Shown: one piece after another, positions 20,963-30,338 of the stretch | Numbering within the stretch: the stretch's first letter is position 1 | Layout: each line of letters opens with the position of its first letter | Assembly (NCBI GenBank): GCA_015206785.1 | Contig: JADEZQ010000008.1 | Coordinates: 1-64,000 of the forward strand | Origin: Quinella sp. 2Q5 | GTDB taxonomy: Bacteria; Bacillota; Negativicutes; Selenomonadales; Selenomonadaceae | Length of the DNA: 64,000 nt | Direction: 5' to 3' | The notes under the pieces: model-generated | What the model saw: only the letters and a program-made list of their open reading frames with translations | What the model was told of the DNA's origin: nothing | The model's database searches: none | Translations under genes and position numbers: made by a program

Positions 20963-22231
20963 TCACGGCGCGACGACGAAGTCAATCGTCAAGAGCACGG
21001 GACGCGCCGCCATGAACGCCGAATCTTTCAGCGAGCCGAGCAATCGCGATAGGTTCAAAGTCTTCGAGCCGTCGAAATTTTTTGCCGCACCGTCGACCGT
21101 CACGCTCCAAAGCTCAACCCACGGCGGCAACTTGTAACCCAGAGCCGTCGGCATCACCCGCGCGCGCACGAAATTCATCTTGCCTTCTGCCAGCGAACGA
21201 GTGGGTGTCAGCGCGACCTTGACGAAGAGATTTTCCGGACGCTTGTCGATCTTCATCAGACTAACGCGCACGTCGTTTGATTCGCGAGCAAGCCACTCGT
21301 CGCCGTTCACCGTGAAGATTTCCACGTCCGTATCGACCGCAGACAAATCCAGCGGGCAAGCTCCGAGCGGCGGCTCATACTTCCAGCTGAAGATGAACGA
21401 GGCGGGCGCGTTGAAGTCGTCCACGCCGAACTGTTTGACGCGGCTGTCGAGCCCCAACGTATCGTCCGAATAAAAATTTTCCTGCTCCTCAACGGTGAAG
21501 TTCGAGAAGTCCGCGGCGGTCTCCGTCAGGTTCCCCGACAGCAACAGATAGCCCGTGTCGTTGGGCAGAACTCTTTCGTTGAAGCGGCGCAGAAAATTTT
21601 TGACGACGGCGTCGCGACCCATGACCAGCAGATAGAACGGGCGGAAGCGTTCGGGGTTGTCCCACGAGTTGTAGCGGAACTTGGCGGCGTTCAAGCCCAC
21701 GTCAAAAATTTCGCCGTGGAACGAATTGCGAATGCCGATGACCGCGACGGCGAGCCGGTTGGCGAAAAATTTTTCGCGCAGGTTCTGCGTGACGTTGCTC
21801 CAATCCGAATCGCTCTCAAACAAATCCGTGACGATTATCGACAGATGATTCGTGTCGGCGGCGGCGACGACATTGGCGACGGCGGTAATCGGTTCGACAT
21901 AGACATCGGGCGTGGCGAATCGGCGGTGGTCTCTGCCTTCGAGCGCGTGAATCGTTTCGCCGAAGCTGAAGAACTTCACCGTGCCGAGCGCACCGCACAT
22001 GTCGCCGAGCATGTCGGGCAACGTGATGTAGACATTGCCCGCCGCGAGAGACGTGAAGCCTTTCATTGAAACCGTCGCGTCGAAGTAAACGTCGGTGTCG
22101 ATTTGTTCAGGCGCAGTCAAAGTGTTGGGCAACGTCCCCGGCAACGGCGGCACCTGCTGAACTTGTTGACCGCAACCGCAAACGATGAGCGTCGCCGCCA
22201 GCACGAGCATCAGAAAAATTTTCCGCATCAC
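20963..22231 (-). CDS. Hypothetical lipoprotein with von Willebrand A-like features
   Basis: Lipobox VCGC; DTDVYFDATVSMKGF (MIDAS-like DxTxS) and LSIIVTDLFESD; 4-nt overlap with ilvH. Confidence 0.65.
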   Translation of the reverse strand: MMRKIFLMLVLAATLIVCGCGQQVQQVPPLPGTLPNTLTAPEQIDTDVYFDATVSMKGFTSLAAGNVYITLPDMLGDMCGALGTVKFFSFGETIHALEGRDHRRFATPDVYVEPITAVANVVAAADTNHLSIIVTDLFESDSDWSNVTQNLREKFFANRLAVAVIGIRNSFHGEIFDVGLNAAKFRYNSWDNPERFRPFYLLVMGRDAVVKNFLRRFNERVLPNDTGYLLLSGNLTETAADFSNFTVEEQENFYSDDTLGLDSRVKQFGVDDFNAPASFIFSWKYEPPLGACPLDLSAVDTDVEIFTVNGDEWLARESNDVRVSLMKIDKRPENLFVKVALTPTRSLAEGKMNFVRARVMPTALGYKLPPWVELWSVTVDGAAKNFDGSKTLNLSRLLGSLKDSAFMAARPVLLTIDFVVAP

Positions 22232-22728
22232 ATTTGCTTGACGGGGATCGGTCCGCGCGAAAGAGCAATCGTCCCCGTGCGTGCAATCTCGACGATCTCG
22301 TAGTCGCTCAAGACTTCGCAGATGGCGTCGATTTTGTTTTGGCTGCCCGTCAACTCGATGACGACGTTCTCGCTGGTGATGTCGACGATTTGTGCGCGGA
22401 AGATATCCACGACGCTCACCAGGTCTGCGCGGGTCTGTTTATTGGCACGGACTTTGATCATAACCAGTTCGCGTTCAATCGACGGCGACTTGCTTAGGTT
22501 GACGATTTTAATCACGTCGATGAGTTTGCTCAGCTGATTGACGACCTGGTCAAGCTCGTTCTCCGATTCGACGCTCACGACGATATTGATTCGCGTGACG
22601 GACGGCTCCTCGGTGTAGCCCGCAGAGATGGATTCGATGTTGAAGGCGCGGCGGCTGATGAGACCCGAAACGTGCGCCAAGACGCCTGGTTTGTTTTCGA
22701 CCAGCACCGCCAGAAAATATTTCTGCAC
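22228..22728 (-). CDS. ilvH: Acetolactate synthase small subunit
   Basis: ACT domain MQKYFLAVLVENKPGVLAHVSGLISRRAFNIESISAGYTEEPSVTRINIVV. Confidence 0.94.
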   Translation of the reverse strand: MQKYFLAVLVENKPGVLAHVSGLISRRAFNIESISAGYTEEPSVTRINIVVSVESENELDQVVNQLSKLIDVIKIVNLSKSPSIERELVMIKVRANKQTRADLVSVVDIFRAQIVDITSENVVIELTGSQNKIDAICEVLSDYEIVEIARTGTIALSRGPIPVKQM

Positions 22729-22831
22729 AGAAATTCCTCCTCAAGTTCGTATTGAAAATTCGGCTTCCGCCCTGTATAATGCAAGCGTCATTTATTGACG
22801 AGCAGTAAACATCTTTCACAGGAGGTTCGCC

Positions 22832-23704
22832 ATGAAACGTTTATTCGGAGCATTATTTGCACTCATCGTCCTGTTGACCTGCGCAGGTTGCGGCGGCGGC
22901 GACAAGCCCGCTGACAAACCCGACAAACCCGCGGCTTCCGAGCAAAAGTCCGACAAGGTCGGTGCGCTCATGCCAATCGGTTTGGACGAGGCGGGCTACA
23001 AGCGTTGGACGGAGAACATCGCCGAGAGCCAGGGGCAACCCGCCGGCTACGTCAACCCGCACAAGGTGATTTTCTTCAATAGCCTCAACGATTTGGTGAT
23101 GGCACTCAAGAACCAGCAGATTGACCGCTTCGCGACGTGCAAGACCGTCGGCAACTACATCGTGGCACGCAACGACGATCTCAAGATCATCGACGACAAC
23201 TACAAACCAATCCTCGGCTTCTCTATGGCAATGGAAGAAAAGTCCGCCGCGCAGATCGAAGAGATCAACGCCGCCATCAAAGCCATGCGTGAAGACGGCA
23301 CGCTCAAAAAGCTCGTGCAGGAGAACATCGCTGACTTGGCAGGAAAAGACCCCGTCGCCAAACCCATTCCCGTCATTGAAGGCGCGGACACCCTCAAGGT
23401 TGCCGTGACCGGCGACATGCCCGCAATGGACGTCATCCTTGCTGACGGCACGCCCGCCGGCTTCAACGTCGCGTTCCTCGGTGAACTGGGCAAACGCATC
23501 AACAAGAACTTCGAACTCGTTCCCATCACCGCCGAAGCCCGCGCCGCCGCATTGTCTTCGGGGCAAGTCGACGCGCTGTTCTGGGTTATCGGCACCTACG
23601 ACCAGCAAGGCAAAGCTCTTCCCTACCCGCTCGACAACATGAGGGGCGTCGCGATTTCCACGCCGTACCTCATGGACAGCCGCATCGGTGTTGAACGCAA
23701 GTAA
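22832..23704 (+). CDS. Solute-binding lipoprotein (SBP_bac_3-like, lobes apparently in permuted order)
   Basis: Lipobox CAGCGGG; C-lobe-like NDLVMALKNQQIDRF...AINAAIKAMREDGTLKKLVQE precedes N-lobe-like TLKVAVTGDMPAMDVILADGTPAGFNVAFLGELGKRINKNFELVPITAEARAAALSSGQVDALF. Confidence 0.8.
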   Translation: MKRLFGALFALIVLLTCAGCGGGDKPADKPDKPAASEQKSDKVGALMPIGLDEAGYKRWTENIAESQGQPAGYVNPHKVIFFNSLNDLVMALKNQQIDRFATCKTVGNYIVARNDDLKIIDDNYKPILGFSMAMEEKSAAQIEEINAAIKAMREDGTLKKLVQENIADLAGKDPVAKPIPVIEGADTLKVAVTGDMPAMDVILADGTPAGFNVAFLGELGKRINKNFELVPITAEARAAALSSGQVDALFWVIGTYDQQGKALPYPLDNMRGVAISTPYLMDSRIGVERK

Positions 23705-23721
23705 CCTCGGCAAATCAGTCG

Positions 23722-23755
23722 AACCAAGCACCTCGCAAGGGGTGCTTTTTTCGTG
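23722..23755 (+). terminator. Rho-independent terminator
   Basis: AAGCACCtcgcaaGGGGTGCTTTTTT. Confidence 0.75.
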
Positions 23756-23765
23756 TCGTCAATAG

Positions 23766-25457
23766 TCACGCGTCGCCCAGAACCATTTGATCGAGCCGCT
23801 TGCCGCCCGGCACCATTGGCAGAACGTTTTCCTCTTCGGGGACGTAGACGTCGATGACAGCCGCGCCCTTCGAGAACATGATTTCGACCAGCTCGTCTTC
23901 AAGCTCTTGCGCCTTTGTCAGCCGATAGCCGCGCACGCCCATTGCGTTGGCAATCTTGACGAAGTCGCGCTTATACTTGAGCTCCGACGCCGAGTAGTGA
24001 TGATTGTAGAACAGCCGCTGCCATTGCCCGACCATGCCGAGAATGAAGTTGTGGACGATGACGATCTTTATGTCGATGTCGTGGTCAGCAATCGTGGCGA
24101 GTTCCTGAATGTTCATCATGATTGAGCCGTCGCCCGTGAAGAGCACGACGTTTTTGTCGGGGCAAGCGAGTTTGGCACCCATTGCCGCGGGCAGACCGAA
24201 ACCCATTGTGCCGAGCCCGCCGCTAGTGAGGAATTGACGGGGCTTGCGTGCTTTGAAGAACTGCGCCGCCCACATCTGGTGTTGCCCGACGTCGGTGACG
24301 GCGATGGTGTTTTCGTCGCAAATGCTGCTGATCTTGCTGATGAGTGCGCCGGGCTTAATGGCGTCTTCGGCGTCCGTCCACGTGAAGGGGTGTTCGTTGC
24401 CTTTGGCGATGGCGTCGGCTTTCCACGCGGCGAACTTTTCGGCGAAGTCCGTCGCGGAGGCGTCGAGCTTGCCTTTGAATGTCGGCAGGGAGTAACGCAG
24501 GTCACCGATGACTTTCAAATCCGCGGCGACGTTCTTGTTGACTTCGGCGGGATCAATCTCGAAGTGGACGATCTTTGCGTTGGGCGCGAAATCTTTCACG
24601 CGGCCGGTAACTCTGTCGCTGAAGCGCATGCCGATACACAAGAGCAGGTCGCAAGATTGAATCGCCATGTTCGCGCCGAAGGAGCCGTGCATTCCCGCAA
24701 AGCCCAGGTAGCCGTCGGTGTCGGGGTCAATGCAACCCAAACCCATCAGCGTGGACGTGGACGGGCAACCCAAACGTCTGATGACGTCGCGCAGTTCGTC
24801 GGTTGTGTCGGAGCTCACGACGCCGCCGCCGCAGAAAATCAGCGGGCGTTGACAATTTTCCACCGCCGCAACGACTTCGTCCACCTCAGAAACTTCGACG
24901 GGGTTCTTGCCGCTGTAGCCGCGCAGATTAATTTCGTCGGGGTAAACAAAATCAATCTCGGTGTTGAAGACGTCTGCGGCAATGTCAATCGACACGGGAC
25001 CGGGTCTGCCCGTGCGCGCGATAAAGAACGCTTCCTTCACGACGCGCGGCAGTTCGTTGGCGTCTTTGACGAGATAATTGTGTTTGGTGATGGGCGTGGT
25101 GATTCCGTAGACATCGACTTCTTGGAACGAGTCCTTGCCGATTGCGGGGTTAGCGACTTGCCCCGTGATGCAAACCAGCGGAATGGAATCCATGTTCGCC
25201 GTGGCAATGCCCGTAATCAAATTCGCCGCGCCCGGTCCTGATGTAGCGAAGACCACGCCGACCTTGCCGCTTGCTCGCGCATAACCGTCCGCCGCGTGAA
25301 CTGCGCCCTGTTCGTGCCCCGTCAGTATGTTGGGGAAGTTCATCTTGTAGACTTCGTCGTAAAGCTTCAGCACCACGCCGCCGGGGTAGCCGAAAACCAA
25401 ATCGACGCCCTCTCTCTTGAGGCTCTCCAGCAGAGCCCGCGCTCCGTTCATCTTCAA
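23766..25457 (-). CDS. ilvB: Acetolactate synthase large subunit
   Basis: ThDP-binding GDGSIMMNIQELATIADHDIDIKIVIVHN; VFGYPGGVVLKLYDEVY; 563 aa. Confidence 0.95.
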   Translation of the reverse strand: MKMNGARALLESLKREGVDLVFGYPGGVVLKLYDEVYKMNFPNILTGHEQGAVHAADGYARASGKVGVVFATSGPGAANLITGIATANMDSIPLVCITGQVANPAIGKDSFQEVDVYGITTPITKHNYLVKDANELPRVVKEAFFIARTGRPGPVSIDIAADVFNTEIDFVYPDEINLRGYSGKNPVEVSEVDEVVAAVENCQRPLIFCGGGVVSSDTTDELRDVIRRLGCPSTSTLMGLGCIDPDTDGYLGFAGMHGSFGANMAIQSCDLLLCIGMRFSDRVTGRVKDFAPNAKIVHFEIDPAEVNKNVAADLKVIGDLRYSLPTFKGKLDASATDFAEKFAAWKADAIAKGNEHPFTWTDAEDAIKPGALISKISSICDENTIAVTDVGQHQMWAAQFFKARKPRQFLTSGGLGTMGFGLPAAMGAKLACPDKNVVLFTGDGSIMMNIQELATIADHDIDIKIVIVHNFILGMVGQWQRLFYNHHYSASELKYKRDFVKIANAMGVRGYRLTKAQELEDELVEIMFSKGAAVIDVYVPEEENVLPMVPGGKRLDQMVLGDA

Positions 25458-25574
25458 ATCGGTTGCCTCCTAACAATAAAACTGCGCCGATTATACAACG
25501 AACGCCGCGCTTTGGAAATATCTTGAGCCGCCAAAATTTCTCTGCTATAATCTCGCGAACGTAAGGAGGCTCTC

Positions 25575-26300
25575 ATGAAGCACCATCAATCCAAACTGTG
25601 CACCACCAGCGTCGAAAGTTTCGGCGTGAAGGTCGGTGCGCTCACCATCTTCGAAGACGTGAACTTTACGATTCATTGCGGGGAACTCACCGCGCTCATC
25701 GGTCCCAACGGCGCGGGCAAGTCCACGTTGCTCAAGTCCATCCTCGGCGAAGTTGATCACACCGGCTCGCTGAATTATTTCGACGCCAAAGGCGAACACC
25801 TGCGCCCCATCATCGGCTACGTGCCCCAGACGCTCAAGTTCGACGCGACCAGCCCGACCACCGTGCTCGATTTGTTCATGGCGTGTCTATCTGCGCGACC
25901 CGTCTGGCTTTGCAGTTCCAAATTCATTCGCGGGCGCGTGACGAAAAATCTTCGCCGCGTTAAAGCCGAACACCTAATCGACCGAAGGCTCGGAGCTTTG
26001 AGCGGCGGCGAACTGCAACGCGTCCTGCTCGCCCTGGCACTCGACCCCTTGCCCGATCTGCTGCTGTTGGACGAACCCGTCAGCGGCGTCGACAGAATCG
26101 GTCTGCGCATCTTCTACGAACTCGTCGCTGAACTCAAATCCGCCGAGGACATGGCAATCCTGCTCATCTCGCACGATTTGGACATGCTCGAACGTTTTGC
26201 CGACAAAGTCATCCTGCTCAACAAGCGCGTGCTAAAATTCGGCACCGTCCGCGAAGTTTTCGGCTCAGCGGAAATGCAAGAGGTCTTCCGAAACAGGTGA
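25575..26300 (+). CDS. Metal ABC transporter ATP-binding protein (ZnuC-like)
   Basis: Walker A GPNGAGKS, LSGGELQRVLLALAL, Walker B LLLLDEPVSGVD. Confidence 0.88.
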   Translation: MKHHQSKLCTTSVESFGVKVGALTIFEDVNFTIHCGELTALIGPNGAGKSTLLKSILGEVDHTGSLNYFDAKGEHLRPIIGYVPQTLKFDATSPTTVLDLFMACLSARPVWLCSSKFIRGRVTKNLRRVKAEHLIDRRLGALSGGELQRVLLALALDPLPDLLLLDEPVSGVDRIGLRIFYELVAELKSAEDMAILLISHDLDMLERFADKVILLNKRVLKFGTVREVFGSAEMQEVFRNR

Positions 26301-26380
26301 CCGCTCCCTGAAGACCGCGACGTTGCGAAAAATTTTTGCGCCGTGTATAATCTGCCCAAAATTCAAGGAGGCGAACGAAC

Positions 26381-27145
26381 TTGAAGTTGGCGAGCGTCAT
26401 CAGCGGTCAAATCGCGAACCTTTTCCAGAAGCGCGGCGAAGTCCGGCCGAACGAACTGATTAAGGCACTCGAACGCGAAGTTGCCAAACGCAAGACCAAG
26501 GGAAATCTCGTCCCGAACGCCTACACGATTTTTTTGTGCGAGGACGACTGCCACCGATTGAGCGCGGCGCGGCTGATGAAGGCTCTGCACGAAGCCGCCC
26601 TGCGCAAAGTCATCCGCGAAGATTGTTTCATGGACGGCGCGTTGACGATCCGAATCGAAAAAAATTCCGCCGACGACGCCATCACAATCGCCGCCGATTA
26701 TGTCGACGAGCCCGCGCCCGAAGAAGACACAATCGACCTGGCAAACGACGTCTTGAGCCCCACGCTCATTGAGGACAAAAGCTCCACCGACGAGGACGAG
26801 ACCATCGTTGCCGAGCGGGAAAAAATTTTGGAGACCATGCGCACTTCCACGCGGCGTGTCGACTACGACCTGGCAGTCATCACTGACCACACGGCGCGCG
26901 AAATTGTCTTCGGCGAACGGCAAATTTATCTCGGCCGCAAAAACACCAACGACTTCGTGCTGGACGACGACAGTGCCTCGCGCATTCATGCTTACGTTGC
27001 CTACGAACGCCACCGCCACGTTCTCTACGACGCGGGCAGCCTCAACGGCACGTTCGTCAACAAAAAGCCCGTCAGCCGCCACGAACTCAAGGACGGCGAC
27101 AAAATTCTCATCGGCGCGACGACTTTGACCTACAAAGTTCTTTGA
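26381..27145 (+). CDS. FHA domain protein with FhaA/DUF3662-like N-terminus
   Basis: N-term SGQIANLFQKRGEVRPNELIKALEREVAKRK...; C-term FHA motif IYLGRKNTNDFVLDDDSASRIHAYV...GSLNGTFVN; TTG start after AAGGAGG. Confidence 0.82.
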   Translation: MKLASVISGQIANLFQKRGEVRPNELIKALEREVAKRKTKGNLVPNAYTIFLCEDDCHRLSAARLMKALHEAALRKVIREDCFMDGALTIRIEKNSADDAITIAADYVDEPAPEEDTIDLANDVLSPTLIEDKSSTDEDETIVAEREKILETMRTSTRRVDYDLAVITDHTAREIVFGERQIYLGRKNTNDFVLDDDSASRIHAYVAYERHRHVLYDAGSLNGTFVNKKPVSRHELKDGDKILIGATTLTYKVL

Positions 27146-27161
27146 CGGAGGAAAATTTTTT

Positions 27162-28337
27162 ATGATCAGCGTGACGAAGTTGCTCTTTGCCGATAATTAC
27201 TTCGGCGACAGCCTGCGCTACACCAAGGACGCTCACCTCATGACCAACGGCGCGGCGCAAGGCGTCGGTCCCGTCGTCGTGTGGAATTCAACGCGCACGT
27301 GCAATCTCAAATGCCGGCACTGCTACATGAATTCCGACAGCCGCAAGTATCGCGACGAACTCACCACCGACGAGGCGAAACGTTTCATCGACGACCTTGC
27401 CGAATTCAAAGTTCCCGTGCTTTTGTTCAGCGGCGGAGAACCTCTGATTCGCCCCGACTTCTTTGAGCTGGCTGCCCATGCCGCGGCGAAGAATGTCCGC
27501 CCGACGCTCTCGACCAACGGCACGCTCATCACCCGCGACGTCGCCCGCGAAATCAAAGCCATCGGCGTCGGCTACGTCGGCATTTCGTTGGACGGTCTGC
27601 GCTCCGTCAACGACAAGTTCCGCGGCATGGAAGGTGCCTTCAACCTGGCAATGGCGGGCATTGAAAACTGCGTCGCTGTCGGTCAACGCGTGGGGCTTCG
27701 CTTCACAATCAACCGCCACAACTTCACCGAGCTCGACAAAATTTTTGACTTCATCGAGGCTGAACGGATCAACCGCGTGTGCTTCTATCATCTGGTCTAC
27801 AGCGGCAGAGGTTCGCAGATGTTGGACGAGGACGTCACGCCCGCCGAGTCCCGCCAGGCAATGGACACGATTATCCGCCGCGCCAAAGACTTTGCTCGCC
27901 GCGGGCTCGCCGTGGAGATTTTGACGGTCGACAATCACTGCGACGGCGTCTACATGTATCTGAAGGCCCTTGCCGACGGCGACGACGCCACTGCCGCGCA
28001 GATTCGCAAATTCATCGGCATGAACGGCGGCAATCGTTCGGGCATCGCTTTCGGCGAAGTTGATCCGCTCGGCTACGTCCACCCCGACCAATTCACCCAG
28101 CACATCACCTTCGGCAACGTCCGCGAAAAAAAATTCGCCGACATCTGGACGGACACGAGCCATCCGATTTTGGCGGGGCTGAAGAATCGCAAGCCGCTGC
28201 TCAAAGGACGCTGCGCACGCTGCAAATTTCTCGACAACTGCAACGGAAACTTCCGCACGCGTGCCGAGGCAGTCACCGGAGATTTTTGGGCGAGCGACCC
28301 TTCGTGCTACCTGACCGACGCGGAAATCGGTCTGTGA
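27162..28337 (+). CDS. Radical SAM/SPASM protein, AhbC/NirJ1-like (alternative heme/heme d1 pathway family)
   Basis: CNLKCRHCYMNSDS (CxxxCxxC), LLFSGGEPLIRPDF, GNRSGIAFGEVDPLGYVHPDQF, C-terminal CARCKFLDNCNGN cluster motif. Confidence 0.75.
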   Translation: MISVTKLLFADNYFGDSLRYTKDAHLMTNGAAQGVGPVVVWNSTRTCNLKCRHCYMNSDSRKYRDELTTDEAKRFIDDLAEFKVPVLLFSGGEPLIRPDFFELAAHAAAKNVRPTLSTNGTLITRDVAREIKAIGVGYVGISLDGLRSVNDKFRGMEGAFNLAMAGIENCVAVGQRVGLRFTINRHNFTELDKIFDFIEAERINRVCFYHLVYSGRGSQMLDEDVTPAESRQAMDTIIRRAKDFARRGLAVEILTVDNHCDGVYMYLKALADGDDATAAQIRKFIGMNGGNRSGIAFGEVDPLGYVHPDQFTQHITFGNVREKKFADIWTDTSHPILAGLKNRKPLLKGRCARCKFLDNCNGNFRTRAEAVTGDFWASDPSCYLTDAEIGL

Positions 28338-28339
28338 AA

Positions 28340-28385
28340 AAAAATTTTCCCCCAACGTCGCGTTGACGTCGGGGGATTTTTTTAT
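28340..28385 (+). terminator. Rho-independent terminator (possibly bidirectional)
   Basis: CCCCCAACGTCgcgttGACGTCGGGGG + TTTTTTT. Confidence 0.75.
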
Positions 28386-28388
28386 TGC

Positions 28389-30338
28389 TCAGTCTCGACG
28401 AACCGCCTTCATCGCCAACTTGTTCTTGTACATGTCGGCATCGGCGCGCTTGAAAACTTCTTCGACGCTGTTGTCGTCGTTCGTGCAGTAAGCGACACCG
28501 ACCGCGGCTGAAACTTTTTCCCAGGGCTGGAGTTTGTCGTTGACGCGGAAAAGTTCAATGGCGGCTCTGATGTTGGCGACGCACTTGTCGCAACGAGCAA
28601 CGTCTTCGCCGCCGAGCACCGCGACAAATTCATCACCGCCGACGCGATAGACATTCTCCGTGCCGAAAATTTTGCAGGCGAGCTTTGCGGCGTTGATGAG
28701 GTACTCGTTGCCGCGCTCGTGACCGTAAGTGTCGTTGACGCGTTTAAGATAGTTCACGTCAATCATCACGATGGCGAAGGCGGCGTTCCCCGCGGCAATG
28801 TCGGCGTCGAGGCTGGCGGTGTCTTTGTTGTAGGCGGTCTTGTTCTTGAGACCGGTCAACGCGTCCTTGTGAGCGAGTTCATCCATCACGGCGAGCTGAA
28901 TCTTCGACCGCTTGAGATTCTCGAAGTAATTCATGCTGTCGGACGTCGTCTTCAAGAACGCGGAATACAAGTTCTCAATCTCGTCGTGCGTTCGGATATC
29001 CAACTTGCGCATGCGGTCGATGTTGCTTGCGCGAGCCTCCTCGCTGTCGTAGGCAAAGTTTCGCGCGCAGTATGCCATTGTGTTGACGGGCAGGATAATG
29101 TTGTTCTCGATGAACGTCAGGCTCAGCACGAAGATCAGAATCAGCGTGCCCGCGAACATTGCCACGACCTCGGCGATGAACATTCTGCCATAATCGTTGA
29201 GCTGATCCATTGAGAAGTCTATGCCCGCATAGCAGACGCAACGCCCTTCGCTGTCGTAGACGGGCTTGTAAATCGTCAGCAGGTAGCCGTATTCGCCCGT
29301 GCCGATGATGGGCGCAATGGGTCTGCCCGCGAGCAAATCGTCCTTGCGTTCCAAAAAGTAGCCGTCAAAATCTTCCACGGAGCCGGGCTCAGAGGCTTCG
29401 ATTGCCGCCGTGTCCAAGTCGAAGACGACATGACAGCCGTCGTCCAAAATTTTGTAGACGTAGAGAAACTTTATGTCGCTGTTGCAGGCGCGAATCTTGT
29501 AAAGCGTCCGTTCCACGTCGTGATAGCCTTCGGCGTCGCGTCCGCGGGCAAGGAAGTCGTCCACGCGCCGCGGATTGATCTCGTTGACGACCATGGTGAT
29601 TATCCCGTCGGCTATGCGGATTCGTTCCCTGATGGCGAAGTCGCGGTAGATGTTGTAGCTTATCAGCGAAATCATTCCCGCGATGACAATGGTGACGAAC
29701 AGCAACTGCGAGACCATCTTCGTGCGAAGCGAGGCGATGAACTTGTTGCCGGTGTTGATGGCGCGGCGCATCTCGTCGGGGACGGGGGCTTGCATCTTGC
29801 CGAGCGTGTGGAAGTTTTCTTTGACGGTTGGCGGAATGATTTTCAGCGCGAAGAACACAATCAGTATGGCGACACTTTTGTCGGGCAGCTCGTTGGAAAA
29901 GTTGTCGCACATGTGGCGGAAGAGTTTGGCCAGCGAGGCGAACGAGTCGAACGAATTGGACAGGCTCATCAGCTCTTCAATCAGTGCGCCCGAAAAGCTC
30001 GTAACCAGAATCAACAACGGGATCGTCATCAAAACTTTGGGTAGCGTCTTATAGTAGCCCCTGTGCGCGAAGAACGCCGTCAACACTGCGACGAGGACAT
30101 TGACCAGCCCGAAGTAGATGTTGCGGCTGTCGAAGGCGGTAGCGAACAGGTTGGTGAAGAAACCGACCGCGATGCCCGGCATGTAGCCGCCGAGTGCCGC
30201 GATGAAGATTGTGCCAAGGGTATCCAGATAGACTTCCAGGTGTAGCGTGACTGCCACGAACGCGCCCAACACGTTCAGCGCGATGCCCGCCGCGCAGATT
30301 ATCGCCAGCCTGATTGTCATTTCTTCGAATTTGAACAT
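28389..30338 (-). CDS. Membrane diguanylate cyclase (N-terminal TM module, Cache-like sensor, GGDEF)
   Basis: VYRVGGDEFVAVLGG; KDALTGLKNKTAYN; hydrophobic N-terminus; central extracytoplasmic domain. Confidence 0.88.
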   Translation of the reverse strand: MFKFEEMTIRLAIICAAGIALNVLGAFVAVTLHLEVYLDTLGTIFIAALGGYMPGIAVGFFTNLFATAFDSRNIYFGLVNVLVAVLTAFFAHRGYYKTLPKVLMTIPLLILVTSFSGALIEELMSLSNSFDSFASLAKLFRHMCDNFSNELPDKSVAILIVFFALKIIPPTVKENFHTLGKMQAPVPDEMRRAINTGNKFIASLRTKMVSQLLFVTIVIAGMISLISYNIYRDFAIRERIRIADGIITMVVNEINPRRVDDFLARGRDAEGYHDVERTLYKIRACNSDIKFLYVYKILDDGCHVVFDLDTAAIEASEPGSVEDFDGYFLERKDDLLAGRPIAPIIGTGEYGYLLTIYKPVYDSEGRCVCYAGIDFSMDQLNDYGRMFIAEVVAMFAGTLILIFVLSLTFIENNIILPVNTMAYCARNFAYDSEEARASNIDRMRKLDIRTHDEIENLYSAFLKTTSDSMNYFENLKRSKIQLAVMDELAHKDALTGLKNKTAYNKDTASLDADIAAGNAAFAIVMIDVNYLKRVNDTYGHERGNEYLINAAKLACKIFGTENVYRVGGDEFVAVLGGEDVARCDKCVANIRAAIELFRVNDKLQPWEKVSAAVGVAYCTNDDNSVEEVFKRADADMYKNKLAMKAVRRD

